From assembly GCA_030145435.1 (NCBI GenBank), contig JAQYVQ010000275.1:1-13979 (forward strand): a DNA stretch of 13,979 nucleotides. The letters are read 5' to 3'. Origin of the DNA: Syntrophobacteria bacterium (GTDB taxonomy: Bacteria > Desulfobacterota > DSWW01). The notes under the pieces were generated by a model. That model saw only the letters and a program-made list of their open reading frames with translations. It was not told where the DNA came from and ran no database searches. This document shows, piece after piece, positions 1-5,616 of the stretch (the stretch's first letter is position 1; each line of letters starts with the position of its first letter). The position numbers were made by a program, and so were the translations under genes.

Positions 1-864
1 CAGGTAGTGCTGAAGGATTTGAAACCGCCCAATCGGGCCTCCAAAGGCTTCCCTCTCCTGCACATACTGGAAGGCGTCTTCGTACGCCGCCGCGATCAAC
101 CCCACGCCCATCATGGCCACCCCGATTCTCTCCGGGTTGAGTACGGAGAGGCTCTCGTACCATCCGTTGCCTCGGGTACCCAGGAGGTTCTCTTTGGGGA
201 TTACTACGTCTTCAAAAACGACCTCCACAGAGTCGCAGTGATGGCAGCTGATCTTCTGGACCCGGTTGATCGTGATGCCCTTGGAATTGCCCGGCACCAT
301 GAACACGCTCAAAGAACGGCTCGGTTTCGCGTCTTTCTCGGTCTTGCACATGGTGATCAAGTAGTCGGACACGTGCGCACCGGTGATGAACATCTTCTGC
401 CCGTTGATCACCCACGCGTCACCCTTGTCCTCGGCGAAGGTCTTCAGGGCTCCCAGGATGTCTGTTCCTCCCCCCGGCTCCGTGAGGGCCATGCACATCT
501 TGAGCTTTCCTTCGGCCAGCTGGGGCAGATACTCCTTCTTCTGTTCCTCGTTCCCCATGTCCGCGATGAACCGAGTCCCAAACCCTGTGGTTGTCCCTAC
601 GGCCAGGGCAACGGACATGGACGCCTTGCACACCGGCTCAAAGGAGATCATTTGATCCACATGGCCCACACCGTCTCCCCCATACTCCACCGGGACGTTC
701 CCACGGAACAGGCCCATGTCTACGAACTTCTGCCACAGCTCTGGTGGGGGAAAGTCCACGTTCTCATCCATCCATTTGACGTACTCCTTGTTCAACTCCT
801 TCTTGCAGAACTTCTCCATCGCGTCCCGCATCATCTGTTGTTCTTCTGTCAGGTTGAAATCCAT
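1..864 (-). CDS. Acyl-CoA dehydrogenase, C-terminus cut by window edge
   Basis: A flavin-dependent acyl-CoA dehydrogenase, which forms an alpha,beta double bond in an acyl-CoA and passes electrons to ETF in the cytoplasm. The 288 visible residues start MDFNLTEEQ, typical of the family, and run through the N-terminal helical and middle beta domains. The FAD-binding signature ALTEPGGGTD lies at residues 126-135. Near the cut end, the segment with LNPERIG followed by QEREAFGGPIGRFQ marks the start of the C-terminal helical domain. The catalytic glutamate, normally about residue 360-380, would lie outside the window and cannot be checked. The start at 864 is set by a GGGAGAAGG Shine-Dalgarno a few bases upstream. 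It lies 45 bases after the DUF35 gene, the last visible gene of the operon. The substrate is unknown; the neighbours suggest a branched, cyclic or otherwise unusual acyl-CoA. Confidence 0.95.
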   Translation of the reverse strand, partial: MDFNLTEEQQMMRDAMEKFCKKELNKEYVKWMDENVDFPPPELWQKFVDMGLFRGNVPVEYGGDGVGHVDQMISFEPVCKASMSVALAVGTTTGFGTRFIADMGNEEQKKEYLPQLAEGKLKMCMALTEPGGGTDILGALKTFAEDKGDAWVINGQKMFITGAHVSDYLITMCKTEKDAKPSRSLSVFMVPGNSKGITINRVQKISCHHCDSVEVVFEDVVIPKENLLGTRGNGWYESLSVLNPERIGVAMMGVGLIAAAYEDAFQYVQEREAFGGPIGRFQILQHYL

Positions 865-909
865 CGCCTTCTCCCTTTGTTTCAAGCTCTAACAGCTAAT
901 ACCCCTTCT

Positions 910-1362
910 TCACTTCTTCACCGGACGGAACTGGGGAAGCGTGAACTCCGAGGTTCTCTCCTGGAACACCACTTCAAGCTCCATCCCGTTCTTGAGCTCT
1001 TCCGGGTCGCACTCCACGATGTTCGTGATCATGCGCGGACCCTCTTCCACGTCCACCATGGCCGTCACGTAGGGAAGATCAGGCCAGAACGGGAAGGGGA
1101 CACCGAAATGGTTCACCGCGTAAGCATTCAAAACGCCCTTGCCCGAGGACTCGATCCACTCGTGGTCATCCACGTGACACTCGGTGCAATAAAGATAGGG
1201 GGGGTGGTCGATGTGCCCGCATTTCGTGCACTTCTTGAACACAAGTTTGTGTTTCTTTGCCGCATCCCAGTACGGTTGCGACCATTTCGTCGGCTTCGGC
1301 AGGGGCTTCTTCATGTCTTCGTCCGTCAAGCCGAGAAGTTCCTTGATTTCGTCGATGTTCAT
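910..1362 (-). CDS. DUF35 zinc-ribbon/OB-fold protein, partner of the thiolase-like gene
   Basis: A 150-residue DUF35 (OB-fold, acyl-CoA-associated) protein. Residues 26-40 form the usual N-terminal helix (WSQPYWDAAKKHKL). A rubredoxin-like zinc ribbon follows with Cys45, Cys48, Cys59 and Cys62 (C-x2-C-x10-C-x2-C), then a beta-rich OB fold from about 73 to 148. In this family the protein usually binds a thiolase-superfamily protein and helps hold the CoA substrate, as in BbsA of anaerobic toluene degradation, the archaeal thiolase/HMG-CoA synthase complex and ChsH2-Ltp2 of steroid side-chain cleavage. All four zinc ligands are present. A GAGGAGGAAGG Shine-Dalgarno sits just upstream of the start at 1362. 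The gene begins 11 bases after the thiolase-like gene ends, consistent with translation of the two subunits together. No enzymatic activity is expected from it alone. Confidence 0.93.
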   Translation of the reverse strand: MNIDEIKELLGLTDEDMKKPLPKPTKWSQPYWDAAKKHKLVFKKCTKCGHIDHPPYLYCTECHVDDHEWIESSGKGVLNAYAVNHFGVPFPFWPDLPYVTAMVDVEEGPRMITNIVECDPEELKNGMELEVVFQERTSEFTLPQFRPVKK

Positions 1363-1373
1363 GTCCTTCCTCC

Positions 1374-2564
1374 TCAGGGTATTTCATTGCCCATGATCGT
1401 GAAATGGCAGTCCATGAAGGCTCCTCCCCCACAGTTCTCTATCAGGAACCGCGCATTCGGGACTTGAGCCCTGCCCGCCTTGCCCTGGAGTTGGCGTACA
1501 CCCTCTACAAAGATGGCGAACCCACATCCCGTTCCGGTGTGGCCCATACCCAGAGACTCCCCGTTTGTGGAACAGGGGTACTTCCCGCCGGGGCTCGTCT
1601 CTCCTGCTTCCACCAACGCGCCGGAGCGTCCCGGTTCGCAGATACCGAGCGCATCCATGACGATCAGGTTCACGCCCGGATAGGACCCATAGACTTCGTA
1701 GATATCCATGTCCGACGGGCCGAGGCCCGCCTCGTCGTACGCCTTCTGTGCGACCGGAGCGAGGTACTTTCCCATGTCCGAAAGATTTCGCGCCTTGGAT
1801 TTGATGATGGAACGATGGGAATAGTCCGACCCCTCACCAAGAATGTACACCGGTTTGTCGCACACCTTCCTCGCATTCTCTGCGGTGGTCATCACATAGG
1901 CAGAGCCGCCGTCTGCCAGTACGTTACACATGTATGCGGTGAGCGGGTACGCCACCATCCGGCCGCCCAGGACCCTCTCGAGAGTCAGTTCCTTGTCCCG
2001 AAACATGGCGTTCTCCTGGAGTCTTGCCCACCGATTGCACGCGACCACCACCGAAGCCACCTGCTCGACCGTGGTGCCCGTCTGGGTCATGTACCCCTGG
2101 GTCACCATGGCTGCCAGTGCGTTGTAGGTCATCCCGTAAGGAACCTCGAATTCCAGGTCCGATCCCGCAACGGCGAAGTACTGGGCCTGCTCGTTCATGG
2201 AGAATTGGGAAAACCTCTGCGAATGAACGATGAGCACATACTCTGCCTCACCCGCCCGAAGGATCCCTTCTGCTGTCCTTCGGATCGAGTGGCTGGAGGC
2301 GCCTCCGGAGACCGTTTGTCCGGTCACCTGACAGTTCCGGAGACCGATCGCCTCGGGCAGGCGCCCAAAGACGACCTCTGTGTTGTACTCCCCCCCCATG
2401 ATGTGGGCCGCGCCCAGGACGGCACCGATCTGCGACTTGTCGATCCCTGCGTCCTGGATCGCCATCCTGGATACGGAGTAGGCGATCTCGAACTCCGTAC
2501 GGTCCGGGTAGTTCCCGCAGGGGACCTCACCCGTGCCGATCACTGCAAATTCTCCTTTGCTCAT
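1374..2564 (-). CDS. Thiolase-superfamily protein (SCP2/Ltp-like) lacking the usual cysteine nucleophile
   Basis: A 396-residue thiolase-fold protein of the SCP2-thiolase/lipid-transfer type. The N-terminal half has FAVIGTGEVP (6-15) and a nucleophile-loop region at 80-92, where TGQTVSGGASS replaces the familiar xxxCASG; the nucleophile position is Thr84 by this alignment. The HDAF motif of SCP2 thiolases appears as YGSY (292-295), with tyrosine at the histidine position. The GH of the C-terminal active-site loop (His342) and the C-GGG loop (Cys378) are kept. Loss of Cys and the Tyr substitution resemble the thiolase-like aldolases such as Ltp2, so the reaction may be retro-aldol or another C-C cleavage rather than CoA thiolysis. 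The DUF35 gene directly downstream is the expected partner. I chose the ATG at 2564, preceded by AAAGGAGGGTTGTG, over a GTG seven codons earlier that overlaps this Shine-Dalgarno. The fold is certain; the reaction is inferred. Confidence 0.92.
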   Translation of the reverse strand: MSKGEFAVIGTGEVPCGNYPDRTEFEIAYSVSRMAIQDAGIDKSQIGAVLGAAHIMGGEYNTEVVFGRLPEAIGLRNCQVTGQTVSGGASSHSIRRTAEGILRAGEAEYVLIVHSQRFSQFSMNEQAQYFAVAGSDLEFEVPYGMTYNALAAMVTQGYMTQTGTTVEQVASVVVACNRWARLQENAMFRDKELTLERVLGGRMVAYPLTAYMCNVLADGGSAYVMTTAENARKVCDKPVYILGEGSDYSHRSIIKSKARNLSDMGKYLAPVAQKAYDEAGLGPSDMDIYEVYGSYPGVNLIVMDALGICEPGRSGALVEAGETSPGGKYPCSTNGESLGMGHTGTGCGFAIFVEGVRQLQGKAGRAQVPNARFLIENCGGGAFMDCHFTIMGNEIP

Positions 2565-2613
2565 CACAACCCTCCTTTGTTCCACGAAACAACCGATTTC
2601 ATGGAGGCTCTCC

Positions 2614-3978
2614 TTAACGTTTGGTGCGTCCCTGCAGAGGCCTCCAGGACTTCCCTGTTACCTCGATCTCCCGCTTCCACCACGGCCGCTCCAGGGCGGG
2701 CATGTTCTCACGCATCAAACCTTCGGGCAGGAGCGACTCGTGGGATTGCCAGGCCCCGATCTTGTACTCGTCCAACACATACTCGCGGCCCAGCCACGGG
2801 TTCTCCGAACAGGCAGGTACGAGGCCTGCCAGGCAACGGAGCAAGCAGGTATTGCAGCGCTTGCACCGAACGATCTCATTCTCCCTGCCTTCCATCAGCT
2901 TGTTCGGATACTCAGGGTCTGAGAAGAGCTGCCGGCCCATCGCATTGATATCGTACTTGCCGTCCGCTATGTTCTTCTCGGCCTTCACCGGATCGTGCTG
3001 TGAAGAGACGATGACCGGAACGTTCAGCGCCTTCTTGAAGGCCTGTCCGTGGTCGGGGATGTGCTTGGACCGGTCCATGTCGGTGATCAGGTGACCCCCC
3101 TCCTCGTAGCCTGCCCCGTCGGAGAGACTGAGGTAATCGATGCCCCTCGCTTCCAGATCCCTGGCCACGTCGATCATCTCCTCTTCCGTGAGGCCTCCCT
3201 CCATGTGCTCCTCTGCACTGATTCGCACGCCCAGGGCAACCCCGGGGCAGGCGTACCGGATCTGTTCAGCCACTTCAATGAGGAACCTTTTCCGGTTCCT
3301 CCACTCGCCACCGTACAGGTCGGTCCTTTTGTTGCTGAGAAGGGAAAGAAACTGGTGCTCCAGGTAGCCGTGGGGAGCGTGAATCTCGATCACGTCGAAC
3401 CCGGCAATCACTGCAAGCTGACAGCTCGCGGCAAATTCCTTCTGCTGGCTGTGGATCTCGGCGATCGACATCTCACGACACATCTGGCCTGCCATGAAGG
3501 AACGCGAATACTCGCTCACAGCGTAAATCTCATCGATGTGTCTCGGTGCCTTCTCCCCCACGATCTCGTACGGAAGCCCGCCCGTGGGTGCGGGGGCCAG
3601 CTTTGCGTGGTCGTAGGAGTGGCCCTGCCGGCCGAAGCCGATCGTCATCTGGGCCGCCGCGGTTGAACCGAAATAGTGGATACGGTCCGTGAGCATACCC
3701 AACCCCTGGAGATGCCCCTGATGGAAGCAGTACAGGTTGCGCCCCCAGACGAACTCTGATGCGAGGCGGGTTCCCATGATGGCACCGGTGCTCACGAGGC
3801 CTGCGCCGCCCTTCGCTCGGGCAGCGAAGTACGAAAGCATCTGCTCTGTCGCCTCCCCGTCCACGCCGGACATGGTCTCGTTCATCGGCGCCAGCGCGAT
3901 CCGGTTCTTGAGCTCGATGGGTCCGATCTTGATGGGACTCAAGAGGTGTGGAAACTTGCCGCTCTTCTTCTTTGCCAT
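2614..3978 (-). CDS. Old Yellow Enzyme / 2,4-dienoyl-CoA reductase-like NADH:flavin oxidoreductase with [4Fe-4S] site
   Basis: A 454-residue FMN-binding TIM barrel of the Old Yellow Enzyme family. Family marks are SPIKIGPIELKNRIALAPM at 14-32, a HAPHGYLEHQFLS segment at 200-212 and the NxRTDxYGG-xxxNRxRF block at 216-232. A cysteine cluster follows at Cys372, Cys375, Cys378, Cys382 and Cys390. The C-x2-C-x2-C-x11-C subset resembles the iron-sulfur site of trimethylamine dehydrogenase and FadH-type dienoyl-CoA reductases. Unlike those enzymes (over 650 residues), it stops about 60 residues after the cluster and has no FAD/NAD(P)H domain, so it needs a separate electron donor or acts in the other direction. 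By its operon with an acyl-CoA dehydrogenase and a thiolase-like protein, an enoyl- or dienoyl-CoA is a likely substrate. The ATG at 3978 follows an AAAGGAGAAATC Shine-Dalgarno. The open frame runs further upstream into the regulator gene, but that extension is arginine-rich and unlike the family. Confidence 0.93.
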   Translation of the reverse strand: MAKKKSGKFPHLLSPIKIGPIELKNRIALAPMNETMSGVDGEATEQMLSYFAARAKGGAGLVSTGAIMGTRLASEFVWGRNLYCFHQGHLQGLGMLTDRIHYFGSTAAAQMTIGFGRQGHSYDHAKLAPAPTGGLPYEIVGEKAPRHIDEIYAVSEYSRSFMAGQMCREMSIAEIHSQQKEFAASCQLAVIAGFDVIEIHAPHGYLEHQFLSLLSNKRTDLYGGEWRNRKRFLIEVAEQIRYACPGVALGVRISAEEHMEGGLTEEEMIDVARDLEARGIDYLSLSDGAGYEEGGHLITDMDRSKHIPDHGQAFKKALNVPVIVSSQHDPVKAEKNIADGKYDINAMGRQLFSDPEYPNKLMEGRENEIVRCKRCNTCLLRCLAGLVPACSENPWLGREYVLDEYKIGAWQSHESLLPEGLMRENMPALERPWWKREIEVTGKSWRPLQGRTKR

Positions 3979-4022
3979 GATTTCTCCTTTCTTCGGTTCC
4001 GATCTCAAGTGCTCCTGTCTCT

Positions 4023-5306
4023 TCACTTCGAAGCTATCTCCGTTCCTTGCCTTCCAAGGGAAAGGCTCACCACCCTGTTCAGGGGAATCCGGAAGGGTCC
4101 GCACGGCGTGTTTGCGGAAACAATCATTCCTCCGTCGACGTCGAGAACGATATCGTCGCCGTCCTTCAGCGTTACTCGTGCCAGGCATGCCTCACCCTCT
4201 GGCAGAATCTCCACCTTCTTCGTCCTTGCGAGATCGAGCCCCACCTCTCCGTCTCCAATCCTTCCCGGCAAGAAAGGCTTCCCATTCACGAGGATGCCCT
4301 GTAGCTGCGTGGTCACGCCCTTGCTGTCCCGCAACTCACCCCAATCCGCCCGCCGGCCGGATCCCTCGGGTTGCTCGTTTCCCGGCTCTCTCAACCCAAG
4401 GCCAAAGATGTCCAACAGGGCGTCCAGCCCCTCCTCGACCGAGTACTCCGCGTCCATCATCAGCCAGTAGCCGAGCCCCTCTGCCAGCATGAGTTGAAGG
4501 AATGCGAACAACTCCACGTCAACATCGGCACGCACGAGCCCATCTGAAATCGCTCTGCTCAGGTCCTTTGCCATCGGAGCAGACATGATCCGAAACGCCT
4601 CCTTCGCCTTCAGGGCCAAATCAGGGTCCGGGCCCCCCAAGGCGATACGAAGCAGGTTCAGAATGCCGCGGAATCCCGGAAAGGCGTCGAGAAAGGCGAC
4701 GGCACGTTTCCTCGTCTTGCCCTCATATCCCTTTTCGCTGCGTATCTCGGCCCATGCATCTTCGGGTACGATCGTCACCGTCAGACGGTCGATACACTCC
4801 ATGAACAGCTCTTTCTTGTTCTTGAAATAGACATAGAATGTGCCCTTGCCCATGTGCAGGGCGTCGGTGACGTCGCTGATCTTCGTGTTTTCGTAACCCT
4901 GCTCCGAAAAGAGTTTGATCGCAGCATCCAAGATCATCTCTCTGTTCTTGCGTCCTTGATCTCTCGCACGCCCTTCACCCTCTTCCTCCCCGGAATCAAC
5001 CTCTCCGTTCCGCCCTGCCCCACTTTCCGGCACCGACTGCACAGCCTCTTGGGGCTCGACTCGATCCAGAAGCTCCTTTATTTGCGCCAGAGGAAGCCTC
5101 TCGTTTTCCCTCAGCCAACAGATCTGTCGGAGCCTGTTCAAGTGGGTGTCGTCAAAGAGGTGAAGGTTCAGCCCTGCCTGACGGGGTCTGTGAAGCAATC
5201 CGATGTTAAGGTAGTGGTGAATCGTGGATCTCGTCAGCCTCGACTCTTTACAGAGCCGCGCGATCTTCATTCCCTGCGGTAGGGCCATCTCCTCATTCGA
5301 TACCAT
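4023..5306 (-). CDS. MerR-TetR fusion transcriptional regulator with C-terminal beta domain
   Basis: A 427-residue regulator with two different DNA-binding heads. Residues 13-82 are a MerR-type winged helix (MKIARLCKESRLTRSTIHHY, then a wing and LAQIKELL). After an acidic linker (83-119) comes a TetR helix-turn-helix at 120-172, with ILDAAIKLFSEQGYENT and MGKGTFYVYFKNKKELF. An all-helical TetR ligand/dimer domain spans about 173-305. A further beta-rich domain at 328-418 ends TPCGPFRIPLNRVVSLSL, a pattern of short strands around a DG turn. It is the first gene of the catabolic operon and lies directly behind a strong promoter, so it probably controls itself and the genes after it, with an acyl-CoA as the likely signal. 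The longest frame starts with a TTG at 5396, but this lies inside the promoter -35 box. The ATG at 5306, with AAGGGGA about 10 bases upstream, is the better start. Confidence 0.91.
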   Translation of the reverse strand: MVSNEEMALPQGMKIARLCKESRLTRSTIHHYLNIGLLHRPRQAGLNLHLFDDTHLNRLRQICWLRENERLPLAQIKELLDRVEPQEAVQSVPESGAGRNGEVDSGEEEGEGRARDQGRKNREMILDAAIKLFSEQGYENTKISDVTDALHMGKGTFYVYFKNKKELFMECIDRLTVTIVPEDAWAEIRSEKGYEGKTRKRAVAFLDAFPGFRGILNLLRIALGGPDPDLALKAKEAFRIMSAPMAKDLSRAISDGLVRADVDVELFAFLQLMLAEGLGYWLMMDAEYSVEEGLDALLDIFGLGLREPGNEQPEGSGRRADWGELRDSKGVTTQLQGILVNGKPFLPGRIGDGEVGLDLARTKKVEILPEGEACLARVTLKDGDDIVLDVDGGMIVSANTPCGPFRIPLNRVVSLSLGRQGTEIASK

Positions 5307-5344
5307 TATGGGGTTCCCCTTAAATCTTCCAAATTGTACAATAG

Positions 5345-5365
5345 TACTGTGTGGTCGGTTACTGT
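5345..5365. promoter_or_regulatory. Candidate operator at the transcription start of the operon
   Basis: On the plus strand, GTGGTCGGT (5351-5359) lies between two direct copies of TACTGT (5345-5350 and 5360-5365). Read on minus it contains AACCGACCAC. AACCGAC-type half-sites resemble known TetR operators of acyl-CoA-responsive regulators. Its place at the expected transcription start suits a repressor site. A perfect 10-base palindrome ATTGTACAAT (5333-5342) lies in the leader just downstream. Binding by the MerR-TetR protein is inferred. Confidence 0.45.
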
Positions 5366-5367
5366 AA

Positions 5368-5396
5368 GTTATAGATACAGCCATGGATCTTGTCAA
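5368..5396 (-). promoter_or_regulatory. Sigma-70-type promoter of the regulator/catabolic operon
   Basis: Read on the minus strand, a perfect -35 TTGACA (5391-5396) is followed after exactly 17 bases by a -10 TATAAC (5368-5373, five of six consensus). Transcription would start near 5361, giving a leader of about 55 bases before the ATG at 5306. An inverted repeat CTGTA-N9-TACAG (5362-5380) overlaps the -10 box. Confidence 0.75.
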
Positions 5397-5484
5397 GTAA
5401 AAAATCTAGGAATCCTCGGTTCTTGGTCTGTAATCAGGATAAGTATCTGTAATAATGGATTTATCTCTTAGTCATTGAGGATAG

Positions 5485-5512
5485 CTCAAGAGAAGGAAAT
5501 CATTTCTCTGAG
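5485..5512. repeat. Imperfect hairpin between the propeller gene and the regulator promoter
   Basis: CTCA-A-GAGAA at 5485-5494 can pair with TTCTCTGAG at 5504-5512, with one bulged A and a nine-base loop. No T-run follows on the minus strand, so it is a poor terminator for the gene at 5617-7263. It may just be spacer structure. Confidence 0.25.
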
Positions 5513-5523
5513 TTATACAAAAG

Positions 5524-5539
5524 AACCGGTGAGTCGGTT
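5524..5539. repeat. Inverted repeat AACCG-N6-CGGTT, second candidate operator
   Basis: The plus-strand sequence AACCGGTGAGTCGGTT forms a five-base inverted repeat with a six-base centre. Its right arm, read on minus, is AACCGACTCAC, sharing AACCGAC with the candidate operator at 5351-5362. It lies about 130 bases upstream of the operon promoter and 78 bases past the stop of the beta-propeller gene, so it could be a distal operator for the regulator. Confidence 0.35.
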
Positions 5540-5616
5540 TTGGAAGGCAGAGAAGAGGCGTGCCGATCTTCTTGAGGGAAGGACCATGCTACCAATCGAA
5601 GAAGGATGGACTTGAT

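Larger units (their letters stand above)
5307..5616. other. 310-base noncoding region between the regulator and the propeller gene
   Basis: This AT-rich stretch holds the operon promoter, both candidate operators and the imperfect hairpin listed separately. CTGTAA occurs three times (5362-5367, 5428-5433, 5447-5452), the last two within an 8-base direct repeat TCTGTAAT spaced 19 bases apart. I see no gene and no convincing intrinsic terminator in it. Confidence 0.6.

Noticed and set aside
7..1467. A 486-codon plus-strand open frame opposite the acyl-CoA dehydrogenase and DUF35 genes.
   Set aside because: It is antisense to recognisable conserved proteins, its translation is low-complexity (rich in His, Leu and Arg) and shows no family motif.
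1404..2948. A 514-codon plus-strand open frame opposite the thiolase-like and reductase genes.
   Set aside because: It is antisense to two recognised genes and spans the gap between them; this is an effect of GC-rich codon use.
3979..4188. A 70-residue N-terminal extension of the Old Yellow Enzyme gene.
   Set aside because: It is arginine-rich, overlaps the end of the regulator gene and is unlike the family; a strong Shine-Dalgarno marks the ATG at 3978.
5307..5396. A 30-codon extension of the MerR-TetR gene to a TTG at 5396.
   Set aside because: The TTG is part of the -35 box of a strong promoter, so it would not be in the transcript.
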